From NCBI RefSeq assembly GCF_009720385.1, contig NZ_ML769305.1, forward strand, positions 259,920 through 323,919: a stretch of 64,000 nucleotides of DNA, read 5' to 3'. The stretch comes from Catellatospora vulcania (GTDB lineage: Bacteria; Actinomycetota; Actinomycetes; Mycobacteriales; Micromonosporaceae). The translations under genes were made by a program, and so were the position numbers. Below, piece after piece: positions 16,180 to 24,597 of this stretch (position 1 is its first letter; each line of letters starts with the position of its first letter). The notes under the pieces were generated by a model, which searched no databases, was not told the origin of the DNA, and saw only the letters and a program-made list of their open reading frames with translations.

Positions 16180-16789
16180 CGTCCAGGAAGGCGCGCGCGA
16201 TGACGGCGTGCCCGGCCAGGTTCGGGTGGATGCGGTCGTCGGCCCAGTCGGCGGGCGTGGTCGAGGCCAGCGCCCGGTCGAACGCCGCCTGCACGGGCAC
16301 GTGCAGCCCGCCGAAGTCCTTGGCCAGCCGGGCGACCACGGCGGCGTAGTCGGCGGTCATCGCGTACTGCGGGTCGTCGCGGTCGGACTCGATCAGGTAC
16401 GGGTCGGCCAAAATCAAGCGGCAGCCGGTCTGCTCGATCGCGATGGCCAGCAGCCCGCGCAGGGTGGTCTCGTACTCGTCGATCGGCACCGCTTCGCCGT
16501 GCCGGTTCTCGAAGAAGCGCCAGACGTCGTTGATGCCGATCTTCACGCTCAGCCAGTCGGGCCGCTGCTCGACCACGTCCTCCTGCCACCGGGCGGCGAG
16601 GTCGCGCACCGTGTCACCGCTGACGCCGCGGTTGACCCAGCTCAGGCCGAGTTCGGGACGGCCGGCGGTGACGAAGGCCTGCACCAGGCTCATGTAACCG
16701 TTGCCGTACGGTGCGGCGCTGTCGCGCCGGCCGCAGTCGGTGATGCTGTCGCCGATGAACACGATGCGCTGACCCTGCTCGAAAATCAC
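16169..16789 (-). CDS. SGNH/GDSL-type hydrolase
   Basis: This 206-residue protein has all four SGNH blocks: GDSI near residue 13 (catalytic Ser), NRGVSGDT (Gly), GINDVW (Asn) and DRIHPN (Asp-x-x-His). There is no signal peptide, so it is cytoplasmic. It is likely an esterase or acetyl-sugar deacetylase acting on a small acylated substrate. Its last 11 bases overlap the kinase gene on the opposite strand. Confidence 0.9.
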   Translation of the reverse strand: MIFEQGQRIVFIGDSITDCGRRDSAAPYGNGYMSLVQAFVTAGRPELGLSWVNRGVSGDTVRDLAARWQEDVVEQRPDWLSVKIGINDVWRFFENRHGEAVPIDEYETTLRGLLAIAIEQTGCRLILADPYLIESDRDDPQYAMTADYAAVVARLAKDFGGLHVPVQAAFDRALASTTPADWADDRIHPNLAGHAVIARAFLDVIG

Positions 16790-16827
16790 CGGCCCATGCT
16801 AAGCGCCCGGCTGCGCGGGCGCGACCC

Positions 16828-17433
16828 TCAGCGCGGCGGCGACAGCAGCCAGGGCTCGGTCAGGTCGTGGTAGGACAGCATGGAGGTCAGCTCCTCGGCC
16901 CGGTCGATGGCGCCCTGCAGCTCCGGCGGCAACTGGCGCTGCTCGCCTGCCCGCGCCTGCTCCAGCGAGGTGAAGTACACGGCCTCGGTGAACGCGCCGC
17001 CGTCGTGCAGGGCCACCGTGCCGCCGATCAGCTCGGGGCGGAACGGGTGCAGGCTGGCCGACAGCCGCACGACACTTTCCATCATCCGGTCCGGATCGGT
17101 GGTCTCCCCCGTGATCACCTGCACGAACCCGGCTTTGTCGGAACCCGTGGCGAGGTAGCCGCGCACGTCGGCGCTGTCGGCGAAACTCGGGTCGTCGATC
17201 AGCGACACCGTCTGCTGCCACCACCGGTCCTGTTCGGGACGTCTGCTGTTGGCGCGGGCGGCCTCGGCCGAGGCGAATCGCGCGAGCACCACCAGCCGGC
17301 CGTCGGCGGTGACCCCGCCGGTACTGCCCAGCCAACCGTCCGCGCCCGGGGAGAGCTCGCGTGCCCAGCTCTCGAAAGCCCCGCGCACCGCCTCAGGATC
17401 GGACACGCGCCCGCGAATGACCTGAACGAACAT
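16828..17433 (-). CDS. Protein with two ABM-like (dimeric alpha-beta barrel) repeats
   Basis: This 201-residue protein is built of two homologous halves: FVQVIRGRVSDPEAV at residue 2 and FVQVITGETTDPDRM at about residue 107. Each is followed by a strand-helix pattern ending in a FxSxExA segment (FASAEAARAN, FTSLEQARAG). This resembles antibiotic-biosynthesis-monooxygenase/Dabb-type ferredoxin folds, where a tandem copy makes an intramolecular barrel. The ATG at 17433 has a strong upstream GGGAGG. No catalytic residues can be assigned, and a role in small-molecule oxidation or stress is possible. Confidence 0.7.
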   Translation of the reverse strand: MFVQVIRGRVSDPEAVRGAFESWARELSPGADGWLGSTGGVTADGRLVVLARFASAEAARANSRRPEQDRWWQQTVSLIDDPSFADSADVRGYLATGSDKAGFVQVITGETTDPDRMMESVVRLSASLHPFRPELIGGTVALHDGGAFTEAVYFTSLEQARAGEQRQLPPELQGAIDRAEELTSMLSYHDLTEPWLLSPPR

Positions 17434-17516
17434 GGTGGACCTCCCCTCCTCCCGACGGTACGTCCCACCCGGCCGCCCGGGTCGCCGAAGCCGGATCTCA
17501 GCGCCTGCCGCCTGCA

Positions 17517-17522
17517 TATACT
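17517..17522 (+). promoter_or_regulatory. -10-like element of the maleylpyruvate isomerase-family gene
   Basis: TATACT at 17517-17522 matches the -10 consensus at five of six positions and lies about 20 bases before the ATG, implying a very short leader. No good -35 is visible at 16-18 bases. Confidence 0.4.
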
Positions 17523-17541
17523 GCTTGGCGGGGTGGATGCC

Positions 17542-18120
17542 ATGGACCTGCTCAACGGCTACCGGGCCAGTCTGGCCGAGTTCACCGACCGCGTCGCGCA
17601 GGTGCGGCCGCAGCAGTGGACCTCTCCCACGCCGTGCCGGGAGTGGGACGTCCGTACGCTGGTCAACCATCTGGTGGGCGAGGACCGCTGGACGGTGCCG
17701 ATCTTCGCGGGAGCCACCGTGGACGACGTCGGGGACCGGTTCGCCGGCGATCTGCTCGGAGCCGATCCCGCCACGGCGGCGGCCGACGCGGCCCGCGAGG
17801 CCGAGGCGGCGGTGACAGCCCCCGGGGCGATGGACCGGATCGTGCATCTGTCCTTCGGCGACACCGCGGCCAGCGAATACGCCTACCAGCTCACCGCCGA
17901 CCATCTCATTCACGCCTGGGACCTGGCCGTGGCGCTCGGCGTCGACCCGGCCCTGGACCCGCAGGCGGTGAAGGTGGTGGCGGACTGGTTCGACACCGAG
18001 GAGAACGCCTACCGCGGGGCCGGGATCGTCGGCCCCCGGGTCGACCTGCCCGACGGGGCCGACGCTCAGGACCGCCTGCTGGCCGCCTTCGGCCGCGACC
18101 CCTCGTGGGCTCCGGACTGA
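17542..18120 (+). CDS. DinB-fold maleylpyruvate isomerase-family protein (TIGR03086-like)
   Basis: This 192-residue protein has a four-helix DinB/MDMPI-type fold. It carries PTPCREWDVRTLVNHLVGE near residue 30, where the His of NHLVG is a metal ligand, and LTADHLIHAWDLAVALG near residue 120 with further His ligands. These match the actinobacterial TIGR03086 family of metal-binding, possibly mycothiol-dependent, enzymes. An in-frame GTG at 17533 is an alternative start nine bases upstream. The actual reaction is unknown. Confidence 0.87.
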   Translation: MDLLNGYRASLAEFTDRVAQVRPQQWTSPTPCREWDVRTLVNHLVGEDRWTVPIFAGATVDDVGDRFAGDLLGADPATAAADAAREAEAAVTAPGAMDRIVHLSFGDTAASEYAYQLTADHLIHAWDLAVALGVDPALDPQAVKVVADWFDTEENAYRGAGIVGPRVDLPDGADAQDRLLAAFGRDPSWAPD

Positions 18121-18151
18121 CCGCAGCCCTGGACCGGACGCACGCGGCGGA

Positions 18152-18505
18152 TCAGGCGGCGCTGAAGGCGGTGGCGTGGGTCGGCTGGTAGACGCCCAGG
18201 GTCGCGCCGCCGGGCAGGCGCACCACGGCTTCGGTGCCCCAGTCGCGCTTGGCCGGTGCGACGATGATCTCCAGGCCGCGCTCGCCCCACTGCGCCACCG
18301 TGGATTCCACGTCGTCCACGGTCAGGTACAGCTCGCAGCGGGTGTGCTGCTCGGCCGGGTGGAAAGCGATCTCCGCGGGCGGCGCCTTGAAGATCAGCCA
18401 GCCTTCGCCGGTGTCCACGTGCGGGAAGCCGAGCACGTCGCGGAAGAAGGCGCGGTCGGCATCGGCGTTCGTGCTGTAGATCAGAGCATGCATACCGTTG
18501 ATCAT
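18152..18505 (-). CDS. VOC/glyoxalase superfamily protein
   Basis: This 117-residue protein has two beta-alpha-beta-beta-beta halves: HALIYSTNADADRAFFRDVLGFPHVDTGEGWLIF and CELYLTVDDVESTVAQWGERGLEI. It ends in TLGVYQPTH. Length and pattern fit a single-subunit dimerising glyoxalase/bleomycin-resistance-type protein. The start at 18505 is tentative; an ATG at 18493 (MHALIYS) is equally close to the fold. The substrate is unknown. Confidence 0.87.
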   Translation of the reverse strand: MINGMHALIYSTNADADRAFFRDVLGFPHVDTGEGWLIFKAPPAEIAFHPAEQHTRCELYLTVDDVESTVAQWGERGLEIIVAPAKRDWGTEAVVRLPGGATLGVYQPTHATAFSAA

Positions 18506-18573
18506 GTCTTGATGATATGCCGCCTGACCTGCGCAGCAGAACTCTTCACGGCGGTCCGGTTCGCACGGTGGGC

Positions 18574-18828
18574 TCACTCGAAAAGCGAGTGCGAGGCGCC
18601 GTGGTCCGCGCGGCGGCGCTGCCGCCGCCGCCGGACGATCACGATCAGGTCGACGACCGTGACCGCCATCAGCAGCACGCTGAACCAGCCCAGCCAGGTC
18701 AGTCCGAAGGCGAACGAGATGACCGCCAGCACGCCCGCGAACACCAGCCCGAACCCGGCCAGCGCCAAACGGAGGTTGAGCGCGCTGTACGGGTGGTCGT
18801 GGGTGCCGTCCGGCCGCTGTCGTGTCAT
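18574..18828 (-). CDS. Small two-helix membrane protein (DUF6343-like)
   Basis: This 84-residue protein has two hydrophobic helices (LRLALAGFGLVFAGVLAVISF and WLGWFSVLLMAVTVVDLIVIV), a hydrophilic N-terminus and a strongly basic cytoplasmic tail (RRRRQRRR). GAGGGG lies eight bases before the ATG. It resembles the DUF6343 family of small actinobacterial membrane proteins; that assignment is from memory of the pattern. Function unknown. Confidence 0.78.
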   Translation of the reverse strand: MTRQRPDGTHDHPYSALNLRLALAGFGLVFAGVLAVISFAFGLTWLGWFSVLLMAVTVVDLIVIVRRRRQRRRADHGASHSLFE

Positions 18829-18881
18829 CGTGTCCCCTCGCCGCCATTCTAGTCCTGAACCCGGACGAAACGGATGGCCGA

Positions 18882-19706
18882 TCAGGCCGACGGGACGCCC
18901 AGCATCACCCGGTCCAGGACCGGGCGGAAACCCAGCTCCCGGTATCCGGTTGCGGCCGCTTCGGCGTCGGCCCCGGCGAAGACCAGCACGTGGTCGGCGA
19001 TCTCCGACGCTGCGGCGCAGGCCGCGGTGAACGCCGCGGCGGCGTGGGCCTCGTCGCCGCCCGGCGCGTGCACCGCGCCCAGGCGGACCATCCCGGCGAC
19101 CAGCCTGCTGCGGCCCGCCATCGCCACCGGCCGACCCGCGACCTCCCACAGGGTGATGCCGCCGAAGCCGAGCGGGTCGTCGATCACGTAGGCGGCCTCA
19201 CTGGGGTCGTCCGGAAACGCGGCCATCAGGTCGTGGAACCACGACAGGAGCAGTTCCCGGTCCGCGGACCCGGCCACCCGGGCTCGACCCGCCGGCAGGG
19301 CCGGTGGGGTGAACCGTTCCAGCCGGTACAGCGTGATACGCGACCGCTCGACGGGCGTCACGCCGCGAGCCGCCCGCCAGGCCGCGCTCACCTGCTCCAG
19401 CAGCGCGCCGTCGACGCCTACCGCCTCCGCCTCGCCGAGCACCTCGGGTAGGGCTGCGACCGCCGCGCGGGGCATCGCCGACAGGATCGGCGGGTGCCCC
19501 GGCGCGCGCAGGAAGGCGCCTGCGACCTCGCCGTGCGCGTCGCGCCACCAGCCATAGGCCTGATCCGGCGCGCTGCTGGGCCGGGCCTGCAGGTAGGCGG
19601 CCTCGGTCAGCAGCACCGTGTGCTCGACCGGACGCGAGCGCAGGAAGTCGCCGCCGGCGGCGAGCAGGGCATGGACGTCGGTTGCGGTGGACCAGGTCAC
19701 GGTCAC
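18882..19706 (-). CDS. GNAT-family N-acetyltransferase
   Basis: This 274-residue protein has a C-terminal GNAT-like domain. The core strand ending GGITLWEVAGRPVAMAGRSRLVAGMVRLGAVHAP is followed by a helix and the usual GYRELGFRPVLDRVM terminus, in which Y and GF are typical of the acetyl-CoA fold. The N-terminal half is a degenerate second domain, as in two-domain actinobacterial members. The canonical Q/RxxGxG/A pyrophosphate loop is poorly preserved (GGDEAHA), so cofactor binding is uncertain. It is divergent from the NmrA-like gene. Confidence 0.78.
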   Translation of the reverse strand: MTVTWSTATDVHALLAAGGDFLRSRPVEHTVLLTEAAYLQARPSSAPDQAYGWWRDAHGEVAGAFLRAPGHPPILSAMPRAAVAALPEVLGEAEAVGVDGALLEQVSAAWRAARGVTPVERSRITLYRLERFTPPALPAGRARVAGSADRELLLSWFHDLMAAFPDDPSEAAYVIDDPLGFGGITLWEVAGRPVAMAGRSRLVAGMVRLGAVHAPGGDEAHAAAAFTAACAAASEIADHVLVFAGADAEAAATGYRELGFRPVLDRVMLGVPSA

Positions 19707-19789
19707 ATCCTGCTGGCCCGGCCGCCGCGCCGCCAGCCCGCTTCCGGCCGCATACCATGAGAAAACACCCGATCAGGCAGGAGCGTCCC

Positions 19790-20632
19790 GTGTCCGATGC
19801 GACGACCGCCGTCACCGGCGCCACCGGACGGCTCGGCGGGCAGGTGGCCCGCCGCCTCGCCGAGGCCGGGCAGCCACTGCGCCTCCTGGTGCGCGATCCC
19901 GCGCGCGCCCCCGACCTGCCCGGCGCGGACGTGCGCCGGGCCGCGTACGGCGACGGCGCGGCGGTGCGCGACGCGCTGACCGGGATCGAGACGGTGTTCA
20001 TGGTGTCGGCTGCGGAGTCCGCCGAACGCGTCGACGACCACCGCACATTCATCGACGCCGCGGTCGCCGCCGGGGTGTGCCGGCTGGTGTACACCTCGTT
20101 CTTCGGGGCGGGACCGGAGGCGACGTTCACGCTCGCCCGCGACCACTGGGCCACCGAGCAGCACCTGCGCGGCACGCCACTGGCCTGGACGTTCCTGCGC
20201 AACAACCTCTACCTGGAGATGTTGCCGCTGTTCGCCGGGCGGGACGGGGTGCTGCGCGGACCCGCGGGCGGCGGCCGCGTGGCCGGGGTGTCCATCGGCG
20301 ACGTCGCGAGCGTGGCCGCGCTGGTGCTGCGCGAACCGGGCCGCCATGACGGGCAGACGTACGAGCTGAGCGGGCCGCAGGCGCTGACCCTGGAGCAGGT
20401 CGCCGAGATCATCACGTTCGTGACCGGACGGCAGACGAGCTACCACGAGGAGACCGTCGCGGAGGCGTACGCCTCCCGGGCCGGTTACGGAGCACCGGAC
20501 TGGCAGGTCGAGGCGTGGGTCAGCACGTACCTCGCCATCGCCGCAGGGGAGCTGGCCGCCACCACCGGCGCCGTGGAGCGGTTGACCGGTGCGCCCGCGG
20601 TGAACCTCGAGGAGCTGCTGCGCCTCGGCTGA
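19790..20632 (+). CDS. NmrA-like NAD(P)-binding protein / quinone oxidoreductase-like SDR
   Basis: This 280-residue atypical short-chain dehydrogenase has the extended-type glycine motif GATGRLGGQVARRL at residue 11 and no YxxxK pair in the usual place. NmrA-type features are the LRLLVRDPAR segment, ETVFMVSAAES and WTFLRNNLYLEMLP. AGGAG precedes the GTG at 19790 by six bases. It is likely a redox sensor or NAD(P)H:quinone oxidoreductase of the azoreductase-like subgroup. Confidence 0.87.
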   Translation: MSDATTAVTGATGRLGGQVARRLAEAGQPLRLLVRDPARAPDLPGADVRRAAYGDGAAVRDALTGIETVFMVSAAESAERVDDHRTFIDAAVAAGVCRLVYTSFFGAGPEATFTLARDHWATEQHLRGTPLAWTFLRNNLYLEMLPLFAGRDGVLRGPAGGGRVAGVSIGDVASVAALVLREPGRHDGQTYELSGPQALTLEQVAEIITFVTGRQTSYHEETVAEAYASRAGYGAPDWQVEAWVSTYLAIAAGELAATTGAVERLTGAPAVNLEELLRLG

Positions 20633-20756
20633 GCCGGTCCGGCGTAGACTGGGCGTGTCGCTCAGGACCTCGGTGGCAGCCAGCCCGCACCCCCACTCCG
20701 ACCGGGACCTGAGCCGCATGATCGAAGCGGCCGGCCCGGACCAAGGACGGTCGGTC

Positions 20757-21347
20757 ATGCTTGTCGACACTTCGCACACCATCGCCGCTCCGGACACCGA
20801 CACGGCCGGTTCACCGCCTCCCGACGCGGCCAGGCTGGAATTGGCTCCGACCAGGGCCGATCAGACCGTCCTCGACGGCGGCTGGTGGCCGCGCTCCTGG
20901 GACGCCGCCGCGGAGGTCCCCGGCCTCGTCGTCGCACTGGCCGAGCGCTACGGCCCGATCCGGCACGTGATGCTCAGCAGCGCCACCTGGGACGGCGGCG
21001 TCCGCCGGCTGGCGGTCGGCGAGCGCACCGTCCGCATGGGCTGGTTCGCCTCACAGGACAGCGCCCTGGCGATCGCGATCACCGATAAGGACGACCAGAT
21101 CGACCTGCTCGTCGTGCCGCCCGCCACCACCCCCGCCGCGGCCCACCAGGCGATGGCCGCCGCGGCCGATCCTGGCGACAGCAGGCACGCCGCCGCCGTC
21201 CTCGCGGCGCTGCCGGCCGCGACGGCAGCGCCTGCGAACGCGGTCGACGGCAACGGCCGCCGCGCGACGTGGGAGAACGAGGGCGGCAGTACCGCCGGGC
21301 AGGCCGCTGCCACTGCCGCTGCCACTGCCGACGCCGGTCCGGTGTGA
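20757..21347 (+). CDS. DUF5994 family protein
   Basis: This protein of about 196 residues carries the DUF5994 core: [35 protein letters not shown], then [12 protein letters not shown] and LLVVPP. The family is actinobacterial and of unknown function. The C-terminus is a long Ala-rich tail. The start is uncertain: the frame is open to 20655 and ATGs at 20718 and 20757 are possible; the latter has AAGGA upstream. A TAGACT sequence at 20645-20650 may be the -10. It overlaps the pyrophosphatase gene by four bases (GTGA), so the pair is coupled. Confidence 0.78.
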   Translation: MLVDTSHTIAAPDTDTAGSPPPDAARLELAPTRADQTVLDGGWWPRSWDAAAEVPGLVVALAERYGPIRHVMLSSATWDGGVRRLAVGERTVRMGWFASQDSALAIAITDKDDQIDLLVVPPATTPAAAHQAMAAAADPGDSRHAAAVLAALPAATAAPANAVDGNGRRATWENEGGSTAGQAAATAAATADAGPV

Positions 21348-21856
21348 GCGAGGACCCGCGCGGTGCCGGCCTGGAATTCGACGTCACCATCGAGATTCCG
21401 AAGGGCACGCGCAACAAGTACGTGATGGACCTGCGCACCGGTCGCATCCGGTTCGACCGCACCCTGTTCACCGCAACGCAGTATCCGGCCGACTACGGAT
21501 TCATCGAACAGACCCTGGGTGAGGACACCGACCCCCTCGACGCCCTCGTGCTCGTGCGGGAGCCGACCTTTCCCGGCTGCCTGATCCGGTGCCGGGCCAT
21601 CGGGATGTTCCGCCTGCGGGACGAGAAGGGACCCGACCCGAAGGTCGTGTGCGTGCCCGCGGCCGACCCGCGGCTGACCCACCTGACCGACGTCGCGGAC
21701 CTCGAGCACTTCTTCCGGCTCGAGATCGAGCACTTCTTCGCGGTGTACCGGGATCTCGAACCGGGCAAGTCAGTCGACGAACAGGCGGGCAGGTGGGCGG
21801 GCAGGGCGGCGGCCCAGGCCGAGATCATCCGCTCGCAGGAGCGCGCAGCCGGCTGA
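21344..21856 (+). CDS. ppa: Inorganic pyrophosphatase, family I
   Basis: This 170-residue cytoplasmic enzyme hydrolyses PPi to phosphate. Family I residues are visible in [13 protein letters not shown] (Glu/Lys/Arg), YPADYGFI and the metal-binding [10 protein letters not shown] (three Asp), followed by [10 protein letters not shown]. Its length equals that of other actinobacterial family I enzymes. The GTG start at 21344 overlaps the DUF5994 stop. This context is unusual, since the gene is more often monocistronic, and suggests the two products are made together. Confidence 0.93.
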   Translation: MSEDPRGAGLEFDVTIEIPKGTRNKYVMDLRTGRIRFDRTLFTATQYPADYGFIEQTLGEDTDPLDALVLVREPTFPGCLIRCRAIGMFRLRDEKGPDPKVVCVPAADPRLTHLTDVADLEHFFRLEIEHFFAVYRDLEPGKSVDEQAGRWAGRAAAQAEIIRSQERAAG

Positions 21857-22056
21857 CCGCACTGCCCTCGGCGGTCCGTTCATCGGCTGCGCATCGGCGT
21901 AGGATCGGTGGTATACGTTGGCTCCGGACCTCGGCGACGTCCACGAACGTCGACTCTGGGAGGTCTCGTGAGCACGAAGATCTCCACCTGCGCCGTCGTG
22001 CGTCGGCCGTCGGTTGGGCGGGCCGCGAACAGGACACCCGCCCCGCGTGGTGCGAC

Positions 22057-22809
22057 ATGATCAATGAACGGGTCATGCGGGTCTGGGCGCAGATCGGCAA
22101 GCATTCACAGGGTGCTCCGGCGACGCTGGCGCACGTCTGCGCCGCGACGGTGGCAGGCGTCAACGTGGACGGAGCCGGCGTGACGATCATGACCAGTTCC
22201 ACGGCCCGGGACGTCGTGCACACCTCGGACCGGGTGGCCGCCGATCTTGAGGAGTGGCAGCTTACCTACGGGCAGGGTCCGTGTGTCGACGCGTTCGCCA
22301 GGGGCGGCCCGGTGATGGCGCTGGACCTGCGCTCGCTGGAGAGCCTGACCCGCTGGCCGGTGTTCACCCCGGCCGCCCTGGACAGCGGGGCGCGGGCCGT
22401 GTTCGCCCTGCCCCTGCAGATCGGCGCGATCCGGCTCGGCGTGCTCGACCTGTACCGCGCCCGGCCCGGCGCCATGAGCTCGTACGAACTCGCCGACGCA
22501 CTGGCGTTCGCCGAAGCCACCGCGCTGATGGTGATCGACGACGCAGCCGGGCTGCAACCGGACACCGCCGAACTGGCCTGGCAGCGCGACGACCCGACCG
22601 CGCACCAGGTGCAGGTGCACCAGGCCACCGGAATGATCGTGGCACAGCTCGGGACCAGCGCCGAGGCGGCTTTCGCCCGCCTGCGCGCCTACGCCTACGC
22701 CCACGACCGCAGGCTCGGCGACGTGGCCCGCGACGTGGTCGAGCGCCGGCTGCGGTTCGAGCCCGACCTCGCGCGGGAAAGCCATGACAGTGACGAGGAG
22801 ACGGCATGA
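22057..22809 (+). CDS. GAF-ANTAR domain regulator, first of a tandem pair
   Basis: This 250-residue protein has an N-terminal GAF domain (residues about 20-165) with the YGQGPCVDAF motif characteristic of ANTAR-linked GAFs. A C-terminal ANTAR RNA-binding domain (QATGMIVAQLGTSAEAAFARLRAYA) follows. ANTAR proteins bind paired hexaloop hairpins in mRNA and cause antitermination. No strong ribosome site precedes the ATG at 22057. The frame is open further upstream, but that sequence is a shadow of the pyrophosphatase region. A second GAF-ANTAR gene follows 54 bases downstream. Confidence 0.9.
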   Translation: MINERVMRVWAQIGKHSQGAPATLAHVCAATVAGVNVDGAGVTIMTSSTARDVVHTSDRVAADLEEWQLTYGQGPCVDAFARGGPVMALDLRSLESLTRWPVFTPAALDSGARAVFALPLQIGAIRLGVLDLYRARPGAMSSYELADALAFAEATALMVIDDAAGLQPDTAELAWQRDDPTAHQVQVHQATGMIVAQLGTSAEAAFARLRAYAYAHDRRLGDVARDVVERRLRFEPDLARESHDSDEETA

Positions 22810-22863
22810 CCGCCCAGGACCGGTACGCGCGCGTAGCGGATTATCGTTGCAGGGGGAGCGCGC

Positions 22864-23640
22864 ATGAGTGAGCGGGAGCTGGCCGAGGCCTTCGTCGAGC
22901 TGGCCGACACGCTGGTCGACGACTTCGACCTGATGGACTTCCTCCATCAGGTCACGGTGCGCTGCGCACAGGTTCTCGGCGTGGCGGCGGCCGGTGTGCT
23001 GCTGACCGACCAGCGCGGCGCCCTGCGGGTCGCGGCCGCCTCCACCGAGCAGACCCGGCTGCTGGAACTGCTCCAGTTGCAGACGGATGAGGGGCCCTGT
23101 CCGGAGTGCTTCCACTCCGGCCGGCCGGTCGAGGTCGCGGACCTGTCCACGGCCGCCGATCGCTGGCCGCGCTTCGTCGCCCAGGCCCGCGAGAGCGGAT
23201 TCGCCTCGGTCCACGCTCTGCCGATGCGGCTGCGCACGGACCTCATCGGCGCGCTGAACCTCTTCGGCGGCCAGCCGGGCGCGCTCGACGAACGCACCAT
23301 CCAGCTGGGACAGGCGCTCGCCGACGTGGCCACGATCGGGCTGCTGCAGGCGCGCGCCATCCGCCACCACGAGACGCTGGCCGAACAGCTGCAGACCGCG
23401 CTGAACAGCCGCATCATCATCGAGCAGGCGAAGGGCGTCATCGCCGAACGTCGCCGCGTCGACATGGACGAGGCCTTCGAGCTGCTCCGCGACAGCGCCC
23501 GGCGCAGGAACCAGCGGCTGTCCGAGCTGGCCCGCGCGGTGGTGGACGGGTCAGACGCGCTGTGGCTCACACAGCCGGCGCCGGCTGCCCCCGAGCGCGC
23601 GCCGATCCCCTTGCGCCGCTCGGACGGCAGCGTAGGCTGA
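22864..23640 (+). CDS. GAF-ANTAR domain regulator, second of a tandem pair
   Basis: This 258-residue protein has a GAF domain with the DEGPCPECFHSGRPVEVADL motif and a canonical ANTAR domain (RIIIEQAKGVIAERRRVDMDEAFELLRDSAR). A GGGGGAG ribosome site lies six bases before the ATG. It shares architecture but low identity with the preceding gene, so the duplication is old. A SigB-type sigma factor gene follows after 170 bases, suggesting a local stress-regulation cluster. Confidence 0.92.
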   Translation: MSERELAEAFVELADTLVDDFDLMDFLHQVTVRCAQVLGVAAAGVLLTDQRGALRVAAASTEQTRLLELLQLQTDEGPCPECFHSGRPVEVADLSTAADRWPRFVAQARESGFASVHALPMRLRTDLIGALNLFGGQPGALDERTIQLGQALADVATIGLLQARAIRHHETLAEQLQTALNSRIIIEQAKGVIAERRRVDMDEAFELLRDSARRRNQRLSELARAVVDGSDALWLTQPAPAAPERAPIPLRRSDGSVG

Positions 23641-23810
23641 GCGGAAGCATCGGGAACGCCCGATCCGGTCGACACTCCTGACCAGTGCCGACATAGTCGT
23701 ACACGCCGCCCAGACCCCGCGGTCGTGACCAGGCAACACCGGCTCCTCAGCAGAGGCTGCCGGCTCAGCCGGCACACCGCTGCCTCCAGCCGTCTAGGGC
23801 GCTGATCGAT

Positions 23811-24575
23811 ATGACCATCCTCGCCGAGCGCACCCCGCTCTCCGCGGAGCAACTACTGAGCCTGCGCGACGGGCTGCCACCCGACCATCCCGACCGGGCC
23901 CGGATCCGCTCCCGCGTCATCGAGGAGCACCTGCCGATGGCAGGGCGGCTCGCCCGTCGCTTCGCCGGACGCGGGGAACTCATCGAAGATCTGGCCCAGG
24001 TCGCCGCGCTTGCACTGATCAAGGCAGTCGACGGATACGACCCCGGCCAGCAGGTGCCTTTCACCGGATACGCGGTGCCGTTCATTCTCGGCGCTCTCAA
24101 GCGGCACTTCCGTGACGCCGCCTGGGGTATGCGGGTGCCGCGCGCGGTCAAGGAACTCGGCCCGCAGGTGGCCACCGCCGCCCACGAACTCAGCCAGCAG
24201 CGCGGTCACCTGCCCACCGCCGCCGAGATCGCCGAACACCTGCACGTCGCGCTGGCGGACGTGCTGACCGCGATGGAGGCCTGGCACGCGTACCGCGTGC
24301 TCTCGCTGAACACGTCGCCGGCGGGCAGCGCCGGAGTCGACCTCATCGACAGCATCGGCGAGGTCGACCGGCGCTACACCGCGGTCGAGGATCGCATGTG
24401 CCTGCGACCGGTGCTGGCGGCGATCCCGCCGCGGGATCGCCGCATTCTCGCGTTGCGCGTGTACGCCCGGATGAGTCAGTCGGAGATCGCCGAGGAGGTC
24501 GGGCTGTCCCAGATGCACGTGTCCCGGCTGCTGAAGCGCACCCTCGAGCGGCTGCGCGAGCAGCTGCCGCAGTGA
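23811..24575 (+). CDS. SigB/SigF-type RNA polymerase sigma factor
   Basis: This 254-residue group 3 sigma factor has region 2 DLAQVAALALIKAVDGYDP and FTGYAVPFILGALKRHFRD, region 3 RVPRAVKEL and ATAAHELSQQRGHLPTAAEIAEHL, and region 4 RRILALRVYARMSQSEIAEEVGLSQMHVSRLL with the -35-binding HTH. No anti-sigma or antagonist gene lies beside it. The upstream neighbours are the two GAF-ANTAR genes. Its stop is 22 bases from the convergent SWIM-protein gene. Confidence 0.93.
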   Translation: MTILAERTPLSAEQLLSLRDGLPPDHPDRARIRSRVIEEHLPMAGRLARRFAGRGELIEDLAQVAALALIKAVDGYDPGQQVPFTGYAVPFILGALKRHFRDAAWGMRVPRAVKELGPQVATAAHELSQQRGHLPTAAEIAEHLHVALADVLTAMEAWHAYRVLSLNTSPAGSAGVDLIDSIGEVDRRYTAVEDRMCLRPVLAAIPPRDRRILALRVYARMSQSEIAEEVGLSQMHVSRLLKRTLERLREQLPQ

Positions 24576-24597
24576 ACCGCCCGGCGGCGGCCTGCTC

